Source: Planctomycetota bacterium (GTDB lineage: Bacteria > Planctomycetota > Brocadiia > Brocadiales > Brocadiaceae). From it: a stretch of 7,508 nucleotides of DNA. Shown here piece after piece: positions 1 to 6,036 of the stretch; position 1 is the stretch's first letter; every line of letters starts with the position of its first letter. The DNA is taken from contig JAHFOW010000107.1 in NCBI GenBank assembly GCA_023261465.1, positions 2,309-9,816 of the forward strand, read 5' to 3'. Under the pieces are notes generated by a model. It saw nothing but the letters and a program-made list of their open reading frames with translations. It had not been told where the DNA came from and made no database searches. The position numbers and the translations under genes were made by a program.

Positions 1-50
1 GCGGCTGTTGGATACAACGCGGTGTTAGGCGGCATCATGCAAGTTCAACT

Positions 51-257
51 TCAATCTCCCTTTCTCCCTCGAAAGGTGCCAAACAACCCAACGATAGTTG
101 CCACGATTCCAGAGACCAGCAGCCAAATCGCCTTTTTCGTGGGCGAACCAGTGAAGAATCGGGAGACATCGGAAGTGAACGATTCCGAGGCGCTGACCCC
201 CCATATAATCAAGACGATTCCAGCCACAAGCAGTGCAACTGAGAGACCTCTGTTCAT
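51..257 (-). CDS. DUF3185 family small membrane protein
   Basis: This is a 68-residue protein with two hydrophobic helices, roughly residues 4-22 and 44-62. They are joined by a polar loop containing SDVSRFFTGSPTKKAIW, and the protein ends in a basic tail (RGRKGD). The N-terminal NRGLSVALLVAGIVLIIWGV, the FFTGSPT loop and the second glycine-rich helix are the pattern I associate with DUF3185, a family of short inner-membrane proteins without a known biochemical role. Its ATG overlaps the stop of the 33-residue gene upstream as ATGA, so the two are probably translationally coupled in one transcript. I see no strong Shine-Dalgarno of its own, which agrees with coupling. Family assignment is from remembered consensus. 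Function is unknown; a link to envelope stress is inferred from the neighbours. Confidence 0.8.
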   Translation of the reverse strand: MNRGLSVALLVAGIVLIIWGVSASESFTSDVSRFFTGSPTKKAIWLLVSGIVATIVGLFGTFRGRKGD

Positions 258-355
258 GGGTAGAATGGCTTTCTGCCATTGATAATCCGCAGCGGGATCA
301 TGACGATGGCAATAATCAGCAGTATGTGGACGAAGCCGTCGATTGTGTAAATCAT
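254..355 (-). CDS. 33-residue lmo0937/DUF5670-like membrane peptide
   Basis: This short gene encodes MIYTIDGFVHILLIIAIVMI followed by PLRIINGRKPFYP. It has one membrane helix (about residues 8-24) followed by a basic RIINGRK motif. The GFxHILLxIAI...RIIxGR pattern matches the C-terminal part of the lmo0937/DUF5670 family of tiny stress-associated membrane proteins; those with two helices are usually 45-50 residues, so this is a single-helix version. An AAGG lies about 8 bases before the ATG. The TGA stop overlaps the ATG of the DUF3185 gene by ATGA, a typical operon arrangement. A promoter with a perfect -35 box lies about 100 bases upstream on the same strand. The gene is short enough to be missed by gene callers. 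No function is known. Confidence 0.7.
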   Translation of the reverse strand: MIYTIDGFVHILLIIAIVMIPLRIINGRKPFYP

Positions 356-452
356 GTCTCGTACCTTATTGTTTTCGTTCGTTGCTTGTTCCAATCATCA
401 AAAGCCATCAAGCCGTCTAACATTTATTTTTATCTTTATTCTAATTTTCAGC

Positions 453-481
453 ATATTATTGTATGATATGGTAAGTGTCAA
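453..481 (-). promoter_or_regulatory. Sigma70-type promoter for the DUF5670-like/DUF3185 pair
   Basis: Read on the minus strand there is a perfect -35 TTGACA (481-476), a 17-base spacer and a -10 TAATAT (458-453; 4 of 6 matches). Transcription would start near 446, leaving a leader of about 90 bases before the ATG at 355. It is divergent from the catalase gene. Confidence 0.6.
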
Positions 482-555
482 GCAAAATCGCCAGAATTAT
501 GTTGAAAACTCAAAGATATATTGCTAAAGTTCCCTGTACTTTGTTTATTATGCTG

Positions 556-568
556 AATTATAATAATT
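556..568. promoter_or_regulatory. Candidate operator: AATTAT-a-ATAATT palindrome
   Basis: This is a perfect 6-1-6 inverted repeat in the region between the divergent small-gene promoter and the catalase gene. The overlapping 15-mer at 558-572 matches the PerR-box consensus TTATAATNATTATAA at 11 of 14 fixed positions, with all mismatches in the right half. PerR control of catalase is well known in other bacteria. The DNA here is AT-rich, so chance is a real alternative. Confidence 0.25.
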
Positions 569-609
569 GTTTAATTTTCTTATGCTATTGGCTTTTAAAG
601 ACCATCTCA

Positions 610-628
610 TTCAGAGAGCGCTCTTGAA
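610..628. promoter_or_regulatory. Palindrome TTCA-g-AGAGCGCTCT-TGAA upstream of catalase
   Basis: A perfect 10-base palindrome (AGAGCGCTCT, 615-624) is flanked by TTCA and TGAA, which pair if one base (614) is bulged. It is the most GC-rich patch of an otherwise AT-rich leader, about 140 bases before the catalase start. It could be a regulator site or a small hairpin. No T-run follows directly, so it is not a classic terminator. Confidence 0.3.
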
Positions 629-714
629 ATAAAAATAATATCTTTTTCCCTATTGATTTTTGACTTCCTGACAGCAACAATATCCGCGATTTTCAGAGGG
701 GGTAATGTAATTTT

Positions 715-729
715 TTATAATAATGAGTT
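715..729 (+). promoter_or_regulatory. Catalase -10 box inside a PerR-like half site
   Basis: A perfect -10 TATAAT lies at 716-721, about 50 bases before the catalase ATG. No good -35 is present; TTCAGA at 692-697, with an 18-base gap, matches at only 3 of 6 positions. This suggests an activated promoter or a mis-assigned one. The enclosing TTATAATAATGAGTT matches the PerR box at 10 of 14 positions, with a complete left half. Just downstream are ATGAG (723-727) and CTCAT (738-742), an inverted repeat in the presumed 5' leader. Confidence 0.35.
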
Positions 730-756
730 AGAAATTTCTCATAAGTTTTATAAGAA

Positions 757-762
757 AGAAGG
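757..762 (+). promoter_or_regulatory. Ribosome binding site that fixes the catalase start
   Basis: AGAAGG sits 6 bases before the ATG at 769. The in-frame TTG at 763 would directly abut this Shine-Dalgarno, so the ATG is the better start, giving 505 rather than 507 residues. Confidence 0.7.
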
Positions 763-768
763 TTGGCA

Positions 769-2286
769 ATGAAAGAAGAAAAAAAGAAGCTAACTACAGC
801 TTTTGGAATTCCTGTGGCTAACGATCAGAACAGCCTCACAGCTGGCGAAAGGGGGCCTGTACTTATGCAGGATGTTCACTTGCTGGAGAAATTGGCCCAC
901 TTCGACCGTGAGCGCATTCCTGAACGAGTGGTGCATGCAAAAGGAGCTGGGGCGTACGGCTATTTTGAGGTTACCGCTGATGTGACCAAGTATACGAAAG
1001 CTAAGTTTCTTTCAAAAGTGGGCAAGCGTACTGAAGTCTTCGCTCGCCTTTCTACCGTTGGCGGTGAGCGGGGTTCGGCCGACGCTGCACGAGACCCACG
1101 TGGCTTTGCAGTCAAATTTTACACGGAGGAAGGCAATTATGACTTTGTAGGGAACAACACACCAGTATTCTTTATTCGCGATCCACTTAAGTTCCCAGAC
1201 CTCGTCCATGCTGTGAAACGGCACCCAGCAACCAATTTGCCTGATCAGGACACATTTTGGGACTTTTTATCGCTGACACCCGAATCCATTCATCAAGTTA
1301 CAATCCTTTTCTCCGACAGGGGGACACCAGCCACTTTTCGGCATATGAACGGCCATAGTAGCCATACCTTCAAGTGGTACAGTGACAAGGGCGAGTATTT
1401 CTGGGTAAAGTACCATTTCAAAACGGATCAAGGTATCAAGAATCTGACCCGAGAGGAAGCAAAGGGACTCTGCGGCGAAGATCCTGATAACGCCACTCGT
1501 GACCTGTATAATGCTATCGAACGGGGAGAATATCCTTCCTGGACTCTGGAGATGCAGATTCTGACACCAGAGAAGGCGAAGGATTTCCCTTGGGATATCT
1601 TTGACATCACCAAAGTATGGCCACATGAAGAGGTCCCAGTCATCAAAATTGGAAAGCTGGTTCTGAACCGCAACCCCGTCAACTTTTTTGCAGAAGTGGA
1701 GCAGTCGGCTTTTTGCCCGGGAAACGTGGTACCTGGCATCGCCATTTCACCGGACAAGATGCTGCAAGCTAGGGTTTTTTCTTACCATGATACGCATATT
1801 CATAGACTAGGTCCTAACTATCACCTGATTCCAGTCAACGCGCCCAAAAATGCTCATGAAAACAGTTACCAGCGTGATGGTTTCATGCGTATTGACGCTA
1901 ACGGGGGTAGCGTACCAAACTACTGGCCCAACAGCTTTGGAGGACCAAGTCCTGACCCAACGGCAGGTGAGCCTCCTTTCGAACTTTCCGGCCAAGCTGG
2001 TCGTTATCAATTCGCCCATCCCAATGACGACTTTGTGCAGTCTGGTTCCCTCTACCGCAAAGTCATGTCAGACGAAGATCGAGAGCACCTCATCGGCAAC
2101 ATTGTGGATCACTTGGGTAAAGCACAGAAACGCATACAATTACGCCAAACCGCCTTGTTCTATAAGGCAGATCAGGAGTACGGCCGTCGTGTAGCTGAAG
2201 GAATAGGCCTCGATGTGAATGAAGTCAAACGATTGGCGGATATGTCTCATGAGGAACGGGCAAAAGCCACCAAAGAAAAGGTATAG
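769..2286 (+). CDS. katA: Monofunctional haem catalase, small-subunit type
   Basis: This enzyme splits hydrogen peroxide into water and oxygen. The 505-residue length and absence of the C-terminal flavodoxin-like domain of large catalases place it among small-subunit catalases. Numbering is from the ATG. The distal-haem signature FDRERIPERVVHAKGAGAYG (45-64) carries catalytic His56. FVGNNTPVFFIRD (126-138) carries the distal Asn (129/130). The proximal signature RVFSYHDTH (335-343) carries the haem-ligating Tyr339 and Arg335. The NADPH-binding/wrapping region and the C-terminal helices follow intact. No signal peptide is seen, so it is cytoplasmic. There is no frameshift or missing residue, so the gene looks functional. 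It stands alone on its strand apart from the broken SYLF gene behind it. The leader has PerR-like sequences (weak evidence). The symbol follows the clade-3 family; kat naming varies between species. Confidence 0.96.
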   Translation: MKEEKKKLTTAFGIPVANDQNSLTAGERGPVLMQDVHLLEKLAHFDRERIPERVVHAKGAGAYGYFEVTADVTKYTKAKFLSKVGKRTEVFARLSTVGGERGSADAARDPRGFAVKFYTEEGNYDFVGNNTPVFFIRDPLKFPDLVHAVKRHPATNLPDQDTFWDFLSLTPESIHQVTILFSDRGTPATFRHMNGHSSHTFKWYSDKGEYFWVKYHFKTDQGIKNLTREEAKGLCGEDPDNATRDLYNAIERGEYPSWTLEMQILTPEKAKDFPWDIFDITKVWPHEEVPVIKIGKLVLNRNPVNFFAEVEQSAFCPGNVVPGIAISPDKMLQARVFSYHDTHIHRLGPNYHLIPVNAPKNAHENSYQRDGFMRIDANGGSVPNYWPNSFGGPSPDPTAGEPPFELSGQAGRYQFAHPNDDFVQSGSLYRKVMSDEDREHLIGNIVDHLGKAQKRIQLRQTALFYKADQEYGRRVAEGIGLDVNEVKRLADMSHEERAKATKEKV

Positions 2287-2335
2287 GGGTCACCTATAGG
2301 GAAAAAAGTCAAGACGAAAAACATAACATCTCAAG

Positions 2336-2341
2336 AGGAGG
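2336..2341 (+). promoter_or_regulatory. Orphan strong Shine-Dalgarno with a damaged start codon
   Basis: AGGAGG is followed, after exactly 7 bases, by ATC GAA TAA at 2349, not by a start codon. Removing one base (the c of ATCG) gives ATGAATAAAAAGACTTTCAA, that is MNKKTF, a typical beginning of a signal peptide. It then runs into TAA. This looks like the surviving 5' end of the SYLF gene whose 3' half remains downstream. Confidence 0.5.
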
Positions 2342-2388
2342 ATTTCTCATCGAATAAAAAGACTTTCAAATAATATTAAATTGCCTTA

Positions 2389-2649
2389 GTGAAATTGTAT
2401 TTTTTCAAAGACAAAGAAACTCTTGAGGATTTCAAGAAAGGAAACCACAAACCCGGTGCACAAGCTTCCGCAATCGCTTCGACTGCGGGAGCTTCTACGG
2501 ATGCTGATTATGACCACAGTGTAGCAATCTTTACCTTGTCGAAAAGCGGTTTAATGTTTGAGGCAACAGTGGGAGGACAGAAGTTTAATTTTAAACCAAA
2601 ATCGAATGTGGAGGTACCCGATGGAAAAACAATATGGTTTTTCCAATGA
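2389..2649 (+). pseudogene. Truncated SYLF/YSC84-domain protein (C-terminal half only)
   Basis: An 86-residue open frame from a GTG encodes LYFFKDKETLEDFKKG near its start, then an Ala/Ser/Gly-rich stretch with AQASAIASTAGAST, then VAIFTLSKSGLMFEATVGGQ and KFNFKPK. This is the usual C-terminal half of bacterial SYLF (YSC84-like) lipid-binding domain proteins, normally about 180-200 residues with a signal peptide. The N-terminal half is absent, the GTG has no Shine-Dalgarno, and an in-frame TAA lies 12 bases upstream (2377). A strong but orphaned ribosome site and a signal-peptide-like start remain at 2336-2368. Together these suggest an internal deletion in a gene that once followed the catalase. 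The remaining frame is uninterrupted, so a short product cannot be excluded, and an automatic caller would list it as a CDS. Confidence 0.6.
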
Positions 2650-2767
2650 CTCATAATTTAACTGAGACAATTATGTATGAGAATGAATTTTCTAAAGTCT
2701 AACCAAACAGTGAAGGCTTATGTACCGTAGTGAATGGCTAAAACTTCGTGTACGGAGAAATGCTTGC

Positions 2768-3010
2768 CTATGCCCGGCGTAGGATGCGAACAACTGCAAC
2801 CAATACAATGCCTCCAACCACCGCCACAATAATGTTCCCGATCAAACTGGTAGCATAGAGACCGAACAAACCGAACAACCAGCCTCCAACTATGCCACCC
2901 AATAGTCCAATAATCAAATCACCGATAAGGCCGTAGCCTTGCCCTTTTACCACAAGTCCTGTAAGCCAGCCAGCAAGAATGCCACTGATAATCCAGATTG
3001 CGAGATACAT
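2768..3010 (-). CDS. GlsB/YeaQ/YmgE family stress-response membrane protein
   Basis: This is an 80-residue, strongly hydrophobic protein of three glycine-rich membrane helices (about 3-20, 28-50 and 56-76). It opens with IWIISGILAGWLTGLVVKGQ and has the family's GxGLIGDLIIGLLGGIVGGW core and a basic end (RILRRA). These are the marks of the transglycosylase-associated (Transgly_assoc) family, which despite its name has no shown enzyme activity and is induced by stress in several bacteria. The start is well supported by AGGAGG at 3023-3018, 7 bases before the ATG. It is the downstream member of a tandem pair; about 53 of 79 aligned residues equal those of the upstream copy. It could be cotranscribed with that copy across the 144-base gap or have its own promoter there; I see no clear one. 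Confidence 0.9.
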   Translation of the reverse strand: MYLAIWIISGILAGWLTGLVVKGQGYGLIGDLIIGLLGGIVGGWLFGLFGLYATSLIGNIIVAVVGGIVLVAVVRILRRA

Positions 3011-3097
3011 TCGTATTCCTCCTTTTCTTTAAATGTAACCAATTCTAACAACTCATAACTCTTTTTAGACTTTCTTTTCGAGTTGTCTTACGAGAAA

Positions 3098-3401
3098 ACA
3101 AAGTCGTCAGTTGCATTGGCTCGGTTGGTTTTCCGGATGACCACTATATTTCCTTCATCGGCGTATAGTGCGAACAATCGCGATCATTATTATCCCCCCA
3201 ATTACAGCCGCAAAGATATTTCCAATCCAATTGGTCGATAGTAGCCAAAACATTCTGAATATCCAGCCTCCAATTACGCCACCCAATGCCCCAATAGCCA
3301 AGAAGCCAATGAGGCCATAGCCTCGTCCTTTTACCACCAATCCTGTAAGCCAGCCGGCAATAATGCCGCTGATAATCCAAATCGTGAAATACAAAGTCGT
3401 C
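3098..3401. repeat. 11-base direct repeat ACAAAGTCGTC flanking the second GlsB gene
   Basis: ACAAAGTCGTC occurs at 3098-3108 and again at 3391-3401, the latter covering the TTG start codon. The preceding bases are also alike (cgagaaa and cgtgaaat). It may be a trace of the duplication that made the gene pair, or chance. Confidence 0.25.
3155..3394 (-). CDS. GlsB/YeaQ/YmgE family membrane protein, second tandem copy
   Basis: This is a 79-residue paralogue of the neighbouring GlsB-type gene with the same three-helix layout: IWIISGIIAGWLTGLVVKGR, then GYGLIGFLAIGALGGVIGGW, then the last helix and RTIRR. It starts with TTG. That codon aligns exactly with the Met of the other copy, an in-frame TAG lies just upstream, and AAAAGG (3409-3404) is 9 bases before it, so TTG is the only sensible start. 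TTG usually lowers translation, so this copy may be expressed less than its partner. It lies 73 bases after the P460 lipoprotein gene on the same strand and might be in its transcript, although a hairpin separates them. Unlike the partner it has extra aromatic residues in helix 2 (WIFRMFWLL). Confidence 0.88.
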   Translation of the reverse strand: MYFTIWIISGIIAGWLTGLVVKGRGYGLIGFLAIGALGGVIGGWIFRMFWLLSTNWIGNIFAAVIGGIIMIAIVRTIRR

Positions 3402-3428
3402 TACCTTTTGTTGTAATTCTTCTATTTC

Positions 3429-3449
3429 TGGTTCAGGTTCCCTGAACTA
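3429..3449. terminator. Hairpin between the P460 gene and the GlsB pair
   Basis: TGGTTCAGG-TTC-CCTGAACTA forms a 9-base stem with one G-T pair and a 3-base loop, 19 bases past the P460 stop on the minus strand. No T-run follows on either strand, so it may attenuate or protect a transcript end but is not a standard intrinsic terminator. Confidence 0.35.
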
Positions 3450-3467
3450 ATCTTTAAAGTGAGTCGG

Positions 3468-4532
3468 TCACGGTAAAGTGTGCTCTAACTTCAGGGGACT
3501 TGTAAAAATATAATCATTACTGGTTTGTTTCCCGTGGCATTCTATGCAGCCAGCGACTTTACCGGCCAACTTTATGATCTTGCCATCTTTTTCTTCAGTC
3601 AGGACTTTACCGCTTGGTGCAAATTTAGCCCAGAACCAATCAAAAGCATCAGGATTAAAACCTTCCATCTTATACATCACGGTTATTGAAGCAATGTTTT
3701 TGTCGTGCATGTAGTTTTCTTTAATAATTATCGCTCCGGCAGGCATCTTTTCCTTTATTTTTACAATTGCCTCATGGGCGGCGGCATTTACATAGGTAAT
3801 TAGGAAAGCCCCATGTGGTTCCTTTCCTTCATAAAATGCCTCCTTGCCAGGCCACATCTTCCACTTTTTTTGGTAATTTTCATTCTTCATTTTATCCCAG
3901 AGTCCATTAGCTATTTTTTCGGCGTCGAATATTTCCTTCTCTACTTTTTTAACTTCAGACACTTCTTCTCTCAAAAGGCTTGTAAAAATGTAATCATTGG
4001 CGCTCTGTCCACCATGACATTCAATGCACGTCGCAACTTTACCAGTTAACATCAGAGTCTGACCATATTTTTCTGCAGTCGCGATCTTGCCATCCGGTCC
4101 AAATTTAACCCAGAACCAATCATTTATCTTAGGATTAAAACCTTCTATTTTGTGCATTACAGTTATAGAGTCAAGGGTTTTGTCAGGCATATAGTTTTCT
4201 GTAATTATTATTGCCCCAGTGGGCATCTGTCCCTTTTTATTTATAATAGTCTTAAGGACTGCATCATTTACGTAAGTAGTTAATAAAGCCCCATGCGGTT
4301 CCCGTCCTTTATAAAAGGCTTCTTTGCCTGGCCACGTCTTCCAGTTTACCCAGTAATTTTCACTCTGGATTTTATTCCAGAGTTCTTTAGCCATTTTTTC
4401 AGCTTTAAATCCTTCTTCCACATTAATTTCTGATATCTCTTTTTTAGTCTCAACTGGCTTCTTTCCTTTCCCACATCCTACAAAGAGATAACTTATTACT
4501 AGCGCTGTTATTAACAAATTATTTAATTTCAT
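3468..4532 (-). CDS. Lipoprotein with two tandem cytochrome P460-like haem domains
   Basis: This 354-residue protein starts with a lipoprotein signal peptide whose lipobox ends LFVGC (lipidated Cys20), so it should be anchored in the envelope. Two domains follow, about residues 44-184 and 204-344, aligned without gaps at a period of 160 and about 63 percent identical by hand count. Each has WPGKEAFY, EPHGA, YVN, MPxGAIII, ENYM, GFNP, DWFW, and a c-type haem motif CIECHG (169-174 and 329-334), ending NDYIFT. This is the cytochrome P460 family pattern, normally a single domain of about 150-190 residues. The known P460 enzymes oxidise hydroxylamine or bind NO; the substrate here is unknown. The lysine of the GAIIIKENY segment is present in domain 2 (Lys271) but is Thr111 in domain 1. 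The start has GGGGAG just before ATG. Confidence 0.88.
   Translation of the reverse strand: MKLNNLLITALVISYLFVGCGKGKKPVETKKEISEINVEEGFKAEKMAKELWNKIQSENYWVNWKTWPGKEAFYKGREPHGALLTTYVNDAVLKTIINKKGQMPTGAIIITENYMPDKTLDSITVMHKIEGFNPKINDWFWVKFGPDGKIATAEKYGQTLMLTGKVATCIECHGGQSANDYIFTSLLREEVSEVKKVEKEIFDAEKIANGLWDKMKNENYQKKWKMWPGKEAFYEGKEPHGAFLITYVNAAAHEAIVKIKEKMPAGAIIIKENYMHDKNIASITVMYKMEGFNPDAFDWFWAKFAPSGKVLTEEKDGKIIKLAGKVAGCIECHGKQTSNDYIFTSPLKLEHTLP
3501..4403 (-). repeat. Internal tandem duplication, 480-base period
   Basis: The two haem domains of the lipoprotein are encoded at 4403-3981 and 3923-3501, exactly 480 bases apart with no net indel. The codons have drifted while key motifs stay, so the duplication is old and both copies seem to be under selection. 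Confidence 0.85.
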
Positions 4533-4617
4533 TTTCTCCCCTTTTTATTCTTTTTATTTTAAGTTACATGATGATTCGAACTCGATTAACTGAAAATCCA
4601 AAATGTCTTAAGGAAAA

Positions 4618-4663
4618 TTGACCTCTTATTTTTAACATAATTAAAGAAGAAAAAGGGGGTCAA
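4618..4663. repeat. Inverted repeat TTGACC/GGTCAA at the transposase 3' end
   Basis: TTGACC (4618-4623) and GGTCAA (4658-4663) form an inverted repeat separated by 34 AT-rich bases. The right arm overlaps the stop of the transposase relic. It could be the subterminal end structure of the dead element. The rest of the gap to the lipoprotein start (4533-4617) shows no gene; it must hold the lipoprotein promoter, but I see only a weak -10-like TAAAAT. Confidence 0.3.
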
Positions 4664-5112
4664 CTCTTTGTTGTTGACAAATCTGCTTCAACTCTTTTGA
4701 TAATCTGAGAAAGATGCTTGCCGCTTTTCAGTTTTTCTCGTAATCGTTTTCTTCCCAGGCTCACTGTACTATAGTCTACCCCGTCATTTCCCCTATCTCA
4801 CTTCCGCTTAGTCCGCCACCCGAAATGACAAGTCTATAACTATTTACTTTATTATACCTCGTTCTTTTCTAATTTCATTAAAATTTTATTCGTCTCTTTG
4901 CAGAGTGCATCAATGCATCAATTTTTACCCCTTTTGCGATATATTATTTTTAACCGCTGTACCGCTGGAATCTCACGTGATTTCGTTGGTAATATTTATC
5001 TCTTACCCAGTTGATAAATGTATTACTCTCAAGTATGCTCCCGTCGATAACCTCTTCTTTTATATCAATATCCGTCGACAAATCATTACAGGGAGTTTCC
5101 CAATACAATGGT
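4660..5112 (-). pseudogene. Broken IS200-like/RAYT-type transposase, C-terminal half
   Basis: No intact frame exists, but read on the minus strand successive frames give a recognisable family tail. IDGSILESNTFINWVRDKY (5048-4992) is the family's fixed V-L-G-S...F-hydrophobic-x-W-V segment. A stop follows (4952-4950), then IAKGVKIDALMHSAKRRIK. After a frameshift comes RLVISGGGLSGSEIGEMTG (to 4779), and after a one-base deletion VDYSTVSLGRKRLREKL. The last two form the helix-turn-helix tail typical of REP-associated/IS200-like tyrosine transposases. Its own stop is at 4662-4660. The N-terminal HUH catalytic half is missing. The relic begins 2-3 bases after the truA stop, so the element either inserted there or the rest was deleted. 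It is clearly dead. Confidence 0.72.
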
Positions 5113-5856
5113 CTATTTTGTTTCGTATTTAACCTCCATAAGACACAATCCCTTTGCAGGCGCTGTGGGGCCAGCCATGTCCCTGTTCTTTGCTTCCAGA
5201 ATTTCTTTCATACGATCCACCATAATTTTTCCCCTGCCTACTTCAATGAGTGTCCCCACAATTGCCCTTACCATATTGTACAAAAAACCGTTTGCTTCAA
5301 TGGTAAAATAAAGGCGTTTCCCTTCCTTTTTTATATCTAAATTTATTACGGTGCGTATGCGGTTTTTTTCACACTGTGACTGTGTGGCAAATGATGTGAA
5401 GTCATGGGTTCCTATAAGGTATTTTGAGGCCTGTATCATTTTGTCCATGTCCAACGTGAATCCGGATACATAACAAAAATGGCGATTCAGGGATGTTCGT
5501 ATCCAGTCATTGAAAACGGTGTATTGATAGACCTTAGACGTGGCGAAATATTGGGCATGGAAGGATTCTGGTACCTCTGCCACTTCTTTTACCGTGATAT
5601 CATGAGGGAGATAGTAATTAATTGCCAGGAGGAGACGTTCGCAAGGGATGTGTGACGTTGTCTTAAAATTGGCCATTTGCCCCAATGCATGTACGCCTGC
5701 ATCCGTGCGTCCGGCGCCGTACAAGGTAATTTTTTCCTGCACCACTCTTTCGATCGCACCTGCAAGGGTTTCCTGGATAGTTGTGGCATTTTTTTGGTAT
5801 TGCCAGCCCGCATAATTGGTGCCATCGTATTCAATGAGCAGTCGTATGTTACGCAT
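5113..5856 (-). CDS. truA: tRNA pseudouridine(38-40) synthase TruA
   Basis: TruA converts uridines 38-40 in the anticodon stem-loop of many tRNAs to pseudouridine, in the cytoplasm. The 247-residue protein matches the usual length (about 245-270). Numbered from the ATG it has the N-terminal IRLLIEYDGTNYAGWQYQ (4-21), the catalytic loop YGAGRTDAGVHALGQ (46-60) with the nucleophile Asp52, the core ARG/Tyr segment YQYTVFN, FLYNMVRAIVGTLIEVGRGK, and the C-terminal AGPTAPAKGLCLMEVKY. The open frame extends 16 codons upstream to a TTG, but that stretch has no family similarity, so the ATG is taken. No clear Shine-Dalgarno precedes it. The gene is intact although a dead transposase abuts its 3' end and a DUF4338 relic lies upstream. 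Confidence 0.96.
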   Translation of the reverse strand: MRNIRLLIEYDGTNYAGWQYQKNATTIQETLAGAIERVVQEKITLYGAGRTDAGVHALGQMANFKTTSHIPCERLLLAINYYLPHDITVKEVAEVPESFHAQYFATSKVYQYTVFNDWIRTSLNRHFCYVSGFTLDMDKMIQASKYLIGTHDFTSFATQSQCEKNRIRTVINLDIKKEGKRLYFTIEANGFLYNMVRAIVGTLIEVGRGKIMVDRMKEILEAKNRDMAGPTAPAKGLCLMEVKYETK

Positions 5857-6036
5857 AAATTTAGTTACTGGACACAGAGGGTGGATGAAACAGGTACGGT
5901 GCAAGGACAGACATGGATATTTTCCACATTTCCGTCCGGCGATATATCTCTATCCACCCACCGTATATAATACCACCGCAATTTCTCTACCGCCTGCTCA
6001 AAGACATTACCTCGCCGATGGTCGGCAAAAGCCACC

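Noticed and set aside
24..30. GTTAGGC resembling the R' core of an integron attC site
   Set aside because: Only the simple GTTRRRY core is present; the partner core would lie outside the window and the adjacent gene faces the wrong way for a cassette.
499..627. 42-residue plus-strand frame in the catalase leader
   Set aside because: No ribosome site and an atypical composition for AT-rich non-coding DNA; it also runs through the 610-628 palindrome.
2282..2298. TATAGG-ggtca-CCTATA hairpin at the catalase stop
   Set aside because: The stem has only six weak pairs and is followed by A-rich, not T-rich, sequence on the coding strand, so it is not a believable terminator.
4905..5340. Plus-strand frames of 67-109 residues near the truA 3' end
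   Set aside because: They are antisense to truA and to the transposase relic, have no ribosome sites and no recognisable motifs.
5857..5904. Longer truA form starting at TTG 5904
   Set aside because: The extra 16 residues lack TruA similarity and the family starts at the internal Met before RNIRLLIEYDG.
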